From positions 1 to 64,000 of the forward strand of contig WPAE01000008.1 in the NCBI GenBank assembly GCA_009773205.1: a stretch of DNA of 64,000 nt, written 5' to 3'. Position numbers and translations under genes: made by a program. The stretch is from Ignavibacteria bacterium (GTDB lineage: Bacteria > Bacteroidota > Ignavibacteria > Ignavibacteriales > Melioribacteraceae). The first letter of the stretch is position 1; each line of letters starts with the position of its first letter. The notes below the pieces were generated by a model, which was given only the letters and a program-made list of their open reading frames with translations, was not told the origin of the DNA and ran no database searches. This document shows, piece by piece, positions 8,586 through 16,868 of this stretch.

Positions 8586-11525
8586 GTGAAAAAAACAATA
8601 TACATTTTCCTGTTATTAGTCTTTTCAGAAGCCTATGCTCAAAATGTAATGAGTGTAGAGAATAAATCGGGTGACGCATTAAGCCAAATAGAAGTTGGTT
8701 TAATAATACAGAACTCGGTTCCTTTTGTTGCATTTCAATGTGATATTTTATTACCGTCTCAAGTTAAGTATGTTGATCAATCCACATCATTAACAGATCG
8801 AAAATCTGATCACTCAATTTCAGCATCTTTAATTAACGGTAATACTCTAAGAATAGTTGCCTTTTCTATCACTCAAAAAGTGTTTGCTGGAAATTCTGGT
8901 GTAATTGCAAAATTTGGATTACTCTTAGGTTCATTGCCCGGTAATTTTACGTTGGAATTGAGCAATGCTGTAATTAGCAATTCCTCGTCAGTCAATATTC
9001 TTAGTTCAGTGGTGAACGGTACTGTATTAATTGCCTCGCCAAACATTAGTGTTAGTGTAACTAAACTTGAATATGGCAGAATACCAATTAATTCTGAGCG
9101 CTCACTTTTTGTCTCAATAACCAATACTGGAAATAAAATCTTAAACATCTCAAGAGTGTACATTAATAATAAGTACTTTGAATTAGCTGGTGACACAACC
9201 TTTAATATCTTACAAAATGGAGTGAGGAATCTTGAAATAAAATTCAAGTCCAGAATAAAAGGAAGTTATCAAAACAAATTAATAATTGAATCCAATGATC
9301 CAGATCAGCCAAAGATATTGATTGATCTAAATGCGGTTTCCTATGCAGTTAACGAGTTACATCAAAAAAATGCTTCGGGAAGATCTGGTCACCCAATATG
9401 GATAAATTATAAAATATCGAACATGGAAAAATTTTGTGGTCTTCAGTTCGATATATCACTACCGGCGGTTCTGAAGCTGTTGCCGGATTCTGTAAAATTA
9501 AATTATCGAGCTCAAGACCACATTATCAAAGCATCTCAACTTAGCGGGGAGAAAGTTAGAGTGATAGCATACTCTCCTACCAATAAAACATTTTTATTAA
9601 ACGATGGAGATGTTATCTCAATTGGATTTATGCTTAATGGAATTGGCGGCAATTATAATACAGCATTAGAAAATGTAATAATTTCGGATTCACTTGGTTT
9701 TAACATCATTTCAGATTATTACAGTAATTCCTTAAATATAATATCTCCAAGTTTGGTTGCTGAAGCTGCTATTAACTTTGGCGAATGTTCTATTAACGAT
9801 TCAATTAGAAAGAATTTGAATATTCAAAATAGTGGAAGCGATACACTTATAATCAATTCGCTTAATTCAGAAAATAACGTATTCAAAAGTCTAAGCAGCA
9901 CACCAGTTAAAATAGCGCCGTCACAGAATAAGAATTTATCGTTGGAGTTTAAGAGTTTATTTAAAGGCAGTTTTACAGAGAGAGCAGTAATTCGTTCAAA
10001 TGACCCGATTAGAGACCCATTTTATCTACAGTTACAAGCGGTATCATTTAATCCAAACTATATTGTTGTAAAGGATACAACGGCAACTATAGGGGATACT
10101 TGTTTAGTATCAATTGAAATACAAAATGCAGAGCCTTTTGTTGCTTTTCAGTTTGATATAGAATGCCCTGCAAATTTTCAATATATCAACGGATCAGCGT
10201 CCCTTACAAATCGTAAAGTTGACCACAGCTTAAGCATTGGTAGCATTGGCACAAATAAGTTTAGGATATTTTCTTTTTCACTTACACAATCCCACTTTTT
10301 AAGTAATAATGGTGCTGTGGTTAAGATGAAGTTCCGTGTAACAGATCCGCCAGGAACTTATACCCTCCAATTATCAAATGCGATCATTTCAAATAGTCTT
10401 TCACAAAACATTCTAAAGTCGTCTCAAAATGGAACCATTAGGCTAAATAGCGCTCAGGTAAAAGCTGCTTTTAATTTGGCTGCCGGGTGGAACTTGGTTT
10501 CAGTTCCGGTGAGCGCATCTGATATGAATACTAAAATATTATTTCCCGATTATGCCTCAAACACTTTCTATTATGATAATGGTTACAAAATTGTTAACAC
10601 GTTGGAGTTTGGAAAAGGCTATTGGGTCAAGTATAATCTTAATAAGCAAGTTGAAATAACAGGGGCAATTCCAGCATCAAATGAAATTATTGTGAAACAA
10701 GGCTGGAATTTGATTGGCGGCGTAAATAATAGGATACTAACCAGTAATATTGCTACAGTCCCTATTAATATAAAGTCTTCTAATTTTTTTGGATTTAATA
10801 ATGGTTATTTCATTCCGAATGAGTTAGAACCAGGCAAGGGTTACTGGATTAAAGTTAACTCTGATGGGCGATTAATTTTTAACACGGCATTAGGAAAAAA
10901 TTCAAAAGAAATTACAACCAATTGGAAAAACGATAAATCCGGGTGTAAAATCAGCTTTACCGATAATGGAAACAATACCAAGATTTTATTTTTATCAGAA
11001 AATATGTTTCTTGGAGAGAATAATGATTTACCCCCAACTCCTCCAAGTGGAGTATTCGATGTGCGTTGGTCTAATAATAAATTAGTTGAGTCACTAAACG
11101 GTGTAAATGAAATTGTACTAAGCTCTCCAGAATATCCAGTTACAATTAAAGTAGAAGGATGTGATCTTTGGATAAAAGATAAAATAAATGGAATGGTGGT
11201 TAATCAACTTGTTAAAAAGGGTGAATCCTTAACCATAACAAACAAAGCAATAGAACGGCTTGAAGTAAAAGCAACAGAGCTGCCAACAGAATTTGAATTA
11301 TACCAAACCACTAAAATTAAATTTTCTCTGCCTCAAACTGGTTTAACTAAATTGGCGATTTTTAACTCAATAGGTGAGCAAGTAGCCGAATTGATTAATA
11401 AAGAACTAGAAGCAGGATATCATGAAGTTGAATGGAATGGAAGTAACCGAAGCAGCGGTGTTTATTTTCTCAGGTTAGCAAGTGGAAATAATCAATTAGT
11501 TAAAAAGATACTGTTACTGAAATAG
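8586..11525 (+). CDS. T9SS cargo with three cohesin-like domains (possible scaffoldin)
   Basis: A 979-aa protein starting at GTG behind AAAGGAG. After the signal peptide come three cohesin-like domains (about 20-145, 255-380, 485-620). Each has the pattern F(V/C)(A/G)(F/L)Q(C/F)DI..P and late NG.V(I/V)....FG strands. The first two are each followed by a roughly 90-residue immunoglobulin-like segment of ASPM/Hydin character (FVSITNTGNKIL, LNIQNSGSDTLII). A GWNLVSVPV/GKGYWVKY double domain (about 625-780), one PPTPPSGVFDVRW module and a T9SS sorting domain end the protein. The sorting domain lacks exactly NYPNPFNP: FELYQ is joined directly to TTKIKF, a 24-nt in-frame deletion. Cohesins bind dockerins; the preceding protease has one, so a surface protease-scaffold pair is inferred. 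No terminator is obvious downstream. Confidence 0.85.
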   Translation: MKKTIYIFLLLVFSEAYAQNVMSVENKSGDALSQIEVGLIIQNSVPFVAFQCDILLPSQVKYVDQSTSLTDRKSDHSISASLINGNTLRIVAFSITQKVFAGNSGVIAKFGLLLGSLPGNFTLELSNAVISNSSSVNILSSVVNGTVLIASPNISVSVTKLEYGRIPINSERSLFVSITNTGNKILNISRVYINNKYFELAGDTTFNILQNGVRNLEIKFKSRIKGSYQNKLIIESNDPDQPKILIDLNAVSYAVNELHQKNASGRSGHPIWINYKISNMEKFCGLQFDISLPAVLKLLPDSVKLNYRAQDHIIKASQLSGEKVRVIAYSPTNKTFLLNDGDVISIGFMLNGIGGNYNTALENVIISDSLGFNIISDYYSNSLNIISPSLVAEAAINFGECSINDSIRKNLNIQNSGSDTLIINSLNSENNVFKSLSSTPVKIAPSQNKNLSLEFKSLFKGSFTERAVIRSNDPIRDPFYLQLQAVSFNPNYIVVKDTTATIGDTCLVSIEIQNAEPFVAFQFDIECPANFQYINGSASLTNRKVDHSLSIGSIGTNKFRIFSFSLTQSHFLSNNGAVVKMKFRVTDPPGTYTLQLSNAIISNSLSQNILKSSQNGTIRLNSAQVKAAFNLAAGWNLVSVPVSASDMNTKILFPDYASNTFYYDNGYKIVNTLEFGKGYWVKYNLNKQVEITGAIPASNEIIVKQGWNLIGGVNNRILTSNIATVPINIKSSNFFGFNNGYFIPNELEPGKGYWIKVNSDGRLIFNTALGKNSKEITTNWKNDKSGCKISFTDNGNNTKILFLSENMFLGENNDLPPTPPSGVFDVRWSNNKLVESLNGVNEIVLSSPEYPVTIKVEGCDLWIKDKINGMVVNQLVKKGESLTITNKAIERLEVKATELPTEFELYQTTKIKFSLPQTGLTKLAIFNSIGEQVAELINKELEAGYHEVEWNGSNRSSGVYFLRLASGNNQLVKKILLLK

Positions 11526-11611
11526 TTCTCGCAGAAAAACGTATTATGTATCTTTAGGGCACTTCTAAAAACATCTATGAGCCTACTCTAAAAAGCCATG
11601 AACATTATTAA

Positions 11612-11782
11612 CCCAAAAAATTCATTAGAAATGATTTTTTTGCCGAAGGCCGATAGTAAGACGTTTTTTCGTAACGTCTTACTATCGGGGTTAACCCCGA
11701 CAAGCACGACATAACCTATTTACCCTAAAGGACTTAATGCTTGTCGGCCCAAAGGGCAAATTTCCCTAACGGAAAATTTGGG
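11612..11782 (+). mobile_element. MITE-like element, family A, copy 1
   Basis: The 171-bp element has CCCAAAAAATTC at the left end and GGAAAATTTGGG at the right end, giving short imperfect terminal inverted repeats. It is flanked on both sides by ATTAA (11607-11611 and 11783-11787), a 5-bp target duplication. Internally it has nested inverted repeats (GACGTT arms, GACAAGC/GCTTGTC). It shares ends and internal blocks with the copies at 30656-30816 and 36829-37000. No open reading frame is present. Confidence 0.85.
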
Positions 11783-11935
11783 ATTAAAAAATGTTGTTTT
11801 CGACTTGCCCGCCCAACCCTCCATAAAACCGCGGGCAGGAAATCGTAACCAGAAATTGTCAAAATGACCTTTCCTGCCCGCCATGTTTGGTCTAAAGAGG
11901 CAGGCGGATTAGACCCGGCTCATAGATTCTGTGAT

Positions 11936-11969
11936 AAAAAAAAACCCGCTGTTGGCGGGATTTTTTTTT
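11936..11969 (-). terminator. Rho-independent, bidirectional-looking terminator
   Basis: The stem CCCGC/GCGGG has a TGTTG loop and is flanked by an A run on the left and a run of nine T on the right. It lies 17 nt after the stop of the 53-aa minus-strand gene. Confidence 0.8.
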
Positions 11970-11986
11970 ACAGTATTTTTTTCTGT

Positions 11987-12148
11987 TTAGTTAATCGTAT
12001 TTATTTTGCTGATATCGTCAAGTCTAACAAATTTTTCGTTGAATTTGTAGCTTCCGTTAGATGTCTTTACAGTCTTAATAACTTTTACATTAACAACTGT
12101 AGATTTTTGCTTTTTAGACTTATCACCAAACGACTGTGTTTTAGCCAT
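11987..12148 (-). CDS. Small basic protein, DUF4295-like (53 aa)
   Basis: This gene is too short for most ORF filters. Read on the minus strand it gives MAKTQSFGDKSKKQ, a Lys/Val-rich middle (VNVKVIKTVKTSNGSYKFNE) and the end LDDISKINTIN. The VIKTVK..NGSYKFNEKFV pattern resembles the roughly 50-aa Bacteroidota DUF4295 family (VIKMVKSPKTGAYTFKEE in that family, from memory). That family is thought to be linked to translation, so this assignment is tentative. An AACGAGG ribosome site lies 7 nt before ATG, a good Bacteroidota promoter sits just upstream and a strong terminator follows, so it is a monocistronic gene. The high Lys content fits nucleic-acid or ribosome contact (inference). Confidence 0.75.
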   Translation of the reverse strand: MAKTQSFGDKSKKQKSTVVNVKVIKTVKTSNGSYKFNEKFVRLDDISKINTIN

Positions 12149-12173
12149 TATATACCTCGTTAAATTTTGCTGC

Positions 12174-12204
12174 CAAATTTATAAAAATTCTCTAAAACGG
12201 CAAA
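12174..12204 (-). promoter_or_regulatory. Bacteroidota-type promoter for the 53-aa gene
   Basis: On the minus strand TTTG (12204-12201), a 19-nt spacer and TAAATTTG (12181-12174) match the TTTG-N19-TAnnTTTG form. The -7 box lies 25 nt before the ATG. Confidence 0.7.
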
Positions 12205-12212
12205 GCTGCCAA

Positions 12213-12689
12213 TCAGATTAAATCTGCAAATTCCGCTTTAGTAACATCAGCCAAATCCAGAGGCGAGAGAAGGATTTGCATACCACGAATGCCAGCGCTG
12301 CAGTAAATTTTTTCATGCAGCAGAGCAGTTTCATCAATAAATGTTGGAAATAGTTTTTTCATTCCGATTGGTGAACAGCCGCCGCGTATGTAACCGGTAA
12401 GAGATTGAAGCTCTTTAACTTTTATCATATCTATTTTTTTGCTTCCGCTTGCTTTAGCGGCTTTTCTCAGGCTCAACTCAAAATTGCCAGGTATTACAAA
12501 AACTAAAAGTGTGTTTGCTTCGTTTCTAGCAACAAGTGTTTTGAAAACTGCTTCCGGCTCGGCGTTAATTTTGTTTGCTACGGAAAGAGCGTCAAGTTCA
12601 TCTTCATCGGCTTCGTATTCAAGAGTAGAATGAATAATTCCTCGCGATTCTAAAATACGTATGGCATTTGTTTTCAAAACATTCCGCAA
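12213..12689 (-). CDS. ybaK: YbaK/EbsC-family aminoacyl-tRNA deacylase
   Basis: The 158-aa protein has the full YbaK/ProX-like fold. It starts with KTNAIRILESRGIIHSTLEYEADEDELDA and has EAVFKTLVARNE and VFVIPGNFELSLRKAAKA blocks. It ends with the GYIRGGCSPIGMKK motif typical of Cys-tRNA(Pro) deacylases. Members hydrolyse Cys mischarged onto tRNA(Pro) in the cytoplasm. The lysine of RKAAKA and the GG.SPIG loop are the substrate-site elements of the family. Length is usual (about 155-160 aa). It begins 5 nt after the stop of the upstream protease gene, so the two are probably cotranscribed. Confidence 0.93.
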   Translation of the reverse strand: MRNVLKTNAIRILESRGIIHSTLEYEADEDELDALSVANKINAEPEAVFKTLVARNEANTLLVFVIPGNFELSLRKAAKASGSKKIDMIKVKELQSLTGYIRGGCSPIGMKKLFPTFIDETALLHEKIYCSAGIRGMQILLSPLDLADVTKAEFADLI

Positions 12690-12694
12690 ATAAT

Positions 12695-14791
12695 CTAAGG
12701 ATTGGTAACAAGTTTAAATCTGTTTTTTGAAAGAATAAAATCGGCAAGAATTCTTCCTGTCTCGCGCAAATCATAATCGGACGGTATTTTAGCCGGTTCA
12801 GCAGAAACTTCTTTTTTGTCTTCAACCTTTAGCCCGAGAAGTTTTGCTCGTTCATCTTCTCTTTTCTTTTTTTCAGCTTCGGCAATTTCTCTTTCAGTTT
12901 TGCGTGCTGCTATATTTAAAGAAAATTCTTTCTGTTCACGCACTTTTTTATAATTGTTAATTTCGTCCATTTCAAGTAGAAACTCCGGATCATTCTTTGC
13001 TCTTGATTCATGTAAAGAACCCAAGTATTTAATTGCGTTGCTCAAATTAAAGTAAGGCTTGTAATCTGCAGCTTGAATTTGATCCCAAGCCAAAGCACTT
13101 GGTCTTGCCTCTTCCCCAAACTCATTAATTTCGAAGTGAGAAGGAAATTGAATGTCTGGCGTTACACCTTTTCTTTGTGTGCTGCTTCCGTTTATCCGGT
13201 AGAACATTGCTTGAGTAAGTTTAATTTGTCCTGCTTTTCTCCCCTCAGTACGAATCATCATTCCAAGGTCTATCATATTTTGAACAGTTCCTTTACCCCA
13301 AGTTTTTTCACCTATAATTACGCCGCGTCCGTAATCTTGTATAGCTCCGGCAAAAATTTCGGAAGCAGATGCGCTAGAACGGTTTACCATTACTGCTAAA
13401 GCTCCGTCAAAAAATATACTAGTATCTGGATCGCGGTTAACTTCAATTATGTTGTTTGTGTTTTTAACTTGTACTACCGGACCCTCTTTAATAAACAAAC
13501 CGGTTAAAAGAATTGCTTCTTGTAAAGAACCGCCGCCGTTACCGCGCAAATCCATAATTATTCCGTCAACTTTTTCCTCTTTAAGTTTTGTAATTAAAGA
13601 TTTCACATCACGCGTTGTTGATTTATAATCGGGCTTTCCGAGACGCTGTCCTTCAAAATCGGTATAGAAAGTAGGTAAGTTAATAACGCCAATTTTAAAC
13701 TGTTTTCCGTTATGTTCAAAGTTGAGTACATCGCTTTTAGCAGCTTGTTCTTCTAATTTAACTTTATCGCGTACCAATTTAATTTCTTTAGGAAGTGCAT
13801 TATCTCCTTCTTCTTTCTTCAAAATTTGAAGGCGAACAAGAGTACCTTTTTTACCTCGGATTAATTGAATCACATCATCGAGGCGCCAGCCAATTACATC
13901 AACCATTTCACCATCTTCACCTTGTGCTACACCAACAATTCTATCTTCATTATTAATTAAATTACTTTGCTGAGCAGGTCCGCCCTGTACAACACTTGCT
14001 ACAGTAGTGAAATCTCCATCCTGCCTTAGTGTTGCACCAATACCCTCAAGAGAAAGACGCATTGCTATATTAAAATTATCCGAGTTTGCCGGCGAAAAAT
14101 AATCTGTATGCGGGTCTATTATTTGTGTAAAAGAGTTTATGTAGATAGAAAATACATCCTCTGCTTCATACTGAAGTACAACTTTGTGAAAATTTTGGTA
14201 GCGTTTTAGCAGGTCGGAATAAACTTTCTTTGGTTCTTTGTTGGATAAAACCAAACCGAGCGCATCACTCTTTAATCTTAAACGCCAAATTTCGTCTAAC
14301 TCTTCAACTGTTTTAGCCCACTCAGCTTTTTCTCGATCTGGTCTAAAAAATTCATTTACAGTAAAATCGAACTCTTTTTGCAATGCTTTCTTTACATATT
14401 CTATTCTCTCATTAACTCGGCGTTTAAACACATCAAATATCTGAAAAGGGATTTCGAGACTGCCATTGTTGAGCATATCGTCGAACATAAACCGGTATTT
14501 TTCAAACTGTTCTACATCAGATTTAAGGAAGTAGCTTTTGGTTACATCTAAATTTTTTAGGTATTCGTTAAAGATGGCTGATGAAAGTGAATCGTTTAGC
14601 TGAGGTTTTTTAAACTGGTAAACACGCAGCATATTAAGTATAATTCTGCTTTGTTGTTTGTAGAACTCATCTGGAACAATAACCTTTGTAGTATCAATTT
14701 TATGATCTTTCTTAAGCACAATACTTGGGTCTTGTGCAAAAGTTGAACCGGCAACAACAAAAAACAAAAACAGTAAGAAAATCTTTCTCAT
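12695..14791 (-). CDS. prc: Tail-specific / C-terminal processing protease (S41)
   Basis: The 698-aa protein has a signal peptide (MRKIFLLFLFFVVAGSTFAQ). A long N-terminal helical region and a PDZ domain follow (about 240-330, SLEGIGATLRQ, GPAQQSNLINNEDRIVGV). The S41 catalytic domain shows VDGIIMDLRGNGGGSL, the serine block NRSSASASEIFAGA and the lysine block GEKTWGKGTVQ, a Ser-Lys dyad arrangement. A lysine-rich C-terminal region (KKKREDERAK) resembles the Prc C-terminal domain, and length is close to the E. coli enzyme. It degrades or processes proteins from their C terminus in the periplasm. Given the many proteins here with C-terminal sorting domains, a quality-control link is possible but is inference. 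It lies between an acyl-CoA synthetase gene (84 nt upstream) and ybaK. Confidence 0.94.
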   Translation of the reverse strand: MRKIFLLFLFFVVAGSTFAQDPSIVLKKDHKIDTTKVIVPDEFYKQQSRIILNMLRVYQFKKPQLNDSLSSAIFNEYLKNLDVTKSYFLKSDVEQFEKYRFMFDDMLNNGSLEIPFQIFDVFKRRVNERIEYVKKALQKEFDFTVNEFFRPDREKAEWAKTVEELDEIWRLRLKSDALGLVLSNKEPKKVYSDLLKRYQNFHKVVLQYEAEDVFSIYINSFTQIIDPHTDYFSPANSDNFNIAMRLSLEGIGATLRQDGDFTTVASVVQGGPAQQSNLINNEDRIVGVAQGEDGEMVDVIGWRLDDVIQLIRGKKGTLVRLQILKKEEGDNALPKEIKLVRDKVKLEEQAAKSDVLNFEHNGKQFKIGVINLPTFYTDFEGQRLGKPDYKSTTRDVKSLITKLKEEKVDGIIMDLRGNGGGSLQEAILLTGLFIKEGPVVQVKNTNNIIEVNRDPDTSIFFDGALAVMVNRSSASASEIFAGAIQDYGRGVIIGEKTWGKGTVQNMIDLGMMIRTEGRKAGQIKLTQAMFYRINGSSTQRKGVTPDIQFPSHFEINEFGEEARPSALAWDQIQAADYKPYFNLSNAIKYLGSLHESRAKNDPEFLLEMDEINNYKKVREQKEFSLNIAARKTEREIAEAEKKKREDERAKLLGLKVEDKKEVSAEPAKIPSDYDLRETGRILADFILSKNRFKLVTNP

Positions 14792-14875
14792 TAATTAACC
14801 TTTCTTTAACACATTTACTAATACACAAAAAAGTAACTTTTGGTTTCATTTCTACAAAAATTATGAACAAACCAA

Positions 14876-16567
14876 TTACACGTAAAGATACCTTTTAATC
14901 TTTTGAGTAGGAGTTTTTTCAAACGGTTCTGGCTGTTCTAAAACTTTATTTATTCGCGAAAACGTATTTACTCTAAGATTTACATTTTCTAACAAATCGT
15001 TAAGAATTTTAGTTTTGATCTCTCTTGCTTTAGGCTCACTCAGTTTTTCAATAGTAAATTCTTTATCAATTTCTTCGTTGTTCAAATACACTTTGGCAAT
15101 AAGTTGATCTCCTTTATCCAAAACAAGAGACTCTGAAACGAAAGGAAACTCATTAATTACAGCTTCAATTTCTTCAGGGTAAATGTTCTTTCCATTTGAG
15201 CCAATAATTACATTTTTTGATCTTCCCTTGATATATAAATATCCGTCGCTATCAATCAAACCAAGATCTCCGCTTTTAAGCCAGCCATCTTCAGTAAAAA
15301 CAGCTTCCGTTTTTTCTGAATCCTTAAAATATCCTTTCATAACATTTGGACCTTTAATTAAAATTTCACCTTCGCCTGTTTTGGGGTCCGGGGCATCAAT
15401 TTTAACTTGCATCCAAATCATTGGCTTGCCGGCGCTTCGCATACGAACGTTTTCCGGCACGGTGCCGGTTACCAACGGAGAAGTTTCTGTTAACCCATAA
15501 CCAATTGCATAGGGGAATCCGGCTTCGGTTAAAAACTTTTCTACATCTGCTGCAAGCGAAGCCCCGCCTATGCAAAACATTTTTAGCTCTCCACCAAATG
15601 TTTGCATTAATTTTTTACCCGCAATTTTGTTAAGCTTTTTTCTAATAGTCGGAATCTTATACAATCCGCGAACTATTGCTTTCTTGTTAAACTCCGGTAA
15701 AATTTTATTACGGTATATTTTTTCTATAATTAGAGGCACGGCTAACATTACAGTTGGTTTTACTTTTTGAAGTGCTGGAAGCAAAGCCGCAGCCGTAGGC
15801 GGTTTATCTAAATATGTTACAGATGCGCCAACAGCAATTGGAACTACTAAACCTAATGTTGACTCCATTGTGTGGAATAGTGGCAGCAGAGAAAGCATCC
15901 TATCATGTTCACCTAAAACAATCATATCTAAGGTAGATAGAGCATCTGAAACAACATTTTTGTGTGTAAGCATTACTCCTTTAGAATGCCCTGTAGTTCC
16001 GCTGGTGTAAAGTATTAGCGCAAGGTTATCTTCTTCAACTTCATCCGAGATTAAACCGACAAATTTCATGGCAGCTTCTTTAATCTTAGCAAACTCTTTT
16101 TTCCCGCCGGTAATCACCTCCTTTAACAAATCATTTTTTGTGTTTGGTGGAATTACAGAAAAATCTTCTAACAAAATTCTGGCTTGAAGCGAATCATATT
16201 CCAAATCATCAATTTTATTAAAATACTTTGCAGAGATAAAAATAGCTTTGCTTTCCGAATGGCGGATAATATGATGAACTTCCGATGAGTGAAACTCCGT
16301 CATAATTGGAACGGCTATAGCGCCTATAGTTGTTATTGCAAAATATGCAGCACCCCAATTAGGCTGGTTCTCGCTTAAGATTGCTACTCTGTCTCCGGCA
16401 ATAATTCCTTCGCTTTTTAAAAAGCGTGTTACATCATCAATTTTTGACTTGAATTCTCTGTAAGATATGGCTGCTTGATCAACAAAAGAAACTGCCGGGC
16501 GGCTGCCATACAATTCTACTGAATTATTTAACAGACATAATAATGTGTGCTTTTTTAGATTTACCAT
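14876..16567 (-). CDS. AMP-forming long-chain acyl-CoA synthetase
   Basis: The 563-aa protein belongs to the ANL adenylate-forming superfamily. The P-loop-like LILYTSGTTGHSKGVMLTHKN, the aromatic/adenine block GYGLTETSPLVTG and the hinge SGDLGLIDSDGYLYIKGR are all in order. They are followed by NGKNIYPEEIE and a C-terminal lysine context (PFEKTPTQKIKRYL). The overall sequence (FHTMESTLGLVVP, AVPLIIEKI) matches FadD-type long-chain fatty acid CoA ligases rather than acetyl-CoA synthetases. It activates fatty acids to acyl-CoA at the cytoplasmic membrane. No beta-oxidation genes are adjacent, so the physiological substrate is not determined. ATG lies near the divergent, repeat-containing spacer toward the 16869 gene. 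Confidence 0.9.
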   Translation of the reverse strand: MVNLKKHTLLCLLNNSVELYGSRPAVSFVDQAAISYREFKSKIDDVTRFLKSEGIIAGDRVAILSENQPNWGAAYFAITTIGAIAVPIMTEFHSSEVHHIIRHSESKAIFISAKYFNKIDDLEYDSLQARILLEDFSVIPPNTKNDLLKEVITGGKKEFAKIKEAAMKFVGLISDEVEEDNLALILYTSGTTGHSKGVMLTHKNVVSDALSTLDMIVLGEHDRMLSLLPLFHTMESTLGLVVPIAVGASVTYLDKPPTAAALLPALQKVKPTVMLAVPLIIEKIYRNKILPEFNKKAIVRGLYKIPTIRKKLNKIAGKKLMQTFGGELKMFCIGGASLAADVEKFLTEAGFPYAIGYGLTETSPLVTGTVPENVRMRSAGKPMIWMQVKIDAPDPKTGEGEILIKGPNVMKGYFKDSEKTEAVFTEDGWLKSGDLGLIDSDGYLYIKGRSKNVIIGSNGKNIYPEEIEAVINEFPFVSESLVLDKGDQLIAKVYLNNEEIDKEFTIEKLSEPKAREIKTKILNDLLENVNLRVNTFSRINKVLEQPEPFEKTPTQKIKRYLYV

Positions 16568-16868
16568 GGTCTCTCATATTTGATGGAGTGAAAATAAGGA
16601 AACTATAGTTTTTTTGCCCTTGTAATATTTTACACAGCAAATTTATTAAGCTGGTTCTGGCTAAGTGCGCTGTCTTAAGTACTGAGTATTTAGTAGTTAG
16701 ATATAAGCGGCAAGGTTTAAGGAACTAGGAACAAGAGAAGCCGCACTGTAAAACGTGCGGCTTTTTGCTTTATCGGTTAGTGTAAAACAAGACTTGACTA
16801 TCGGCAAAAAAAATATTATTTACCAGCAGTAAAAACATAATTGTTAAATAACCAAACTTGGGCGATAT
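16568..16868. other. Divergent spacer with heptamer repeats and a hairpin
   Basis: This spacer of about 300 bp separates two diverging genes. It contains heptamer-phased repeats (TACTGAG TATTTAG TAGTTAG at 16680-16700; CAAGGTT TAAGGAA CTAGGAA at 16711-16731) and a strong hairpin. No gene is supported. Promoters for both neighbours must lie here, but no clear box was identified. Confidence 0.5.
16738..16767 (+). terminator. Hairpin with T tract in a divergent spacer
   Basis: AAGCCGCAC pairs with GTGCGGCTT around an 8-nt loop and is followed by TTTTG. No plus-strand gene lies immediately upstream, so it may be a repeat remnant or terminate an unannotated transcript. Confidence 0.5.

Larger units (their letters stand above)
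11526..11986. other. Repeat-rich spacer without a supported gene
   Basis: This spacer holds a GGGCACTTCTAAAAA end motif at about 11559, one MITE copy, GC-rich inverted repeats around 11800-11915 and a terminator. An open frame at 11864-12163 is judged spurious because it is antisense to a better-supported small gene and is built from repeat sequence. Confidence 0.6.

Noticed and set aside
11864-12163. 99-aa plus-strand open frame
   Set aside because: It runs through repeat sequence and is antisense to the 53-aa gene that has promoter, ribosome site and terminator.
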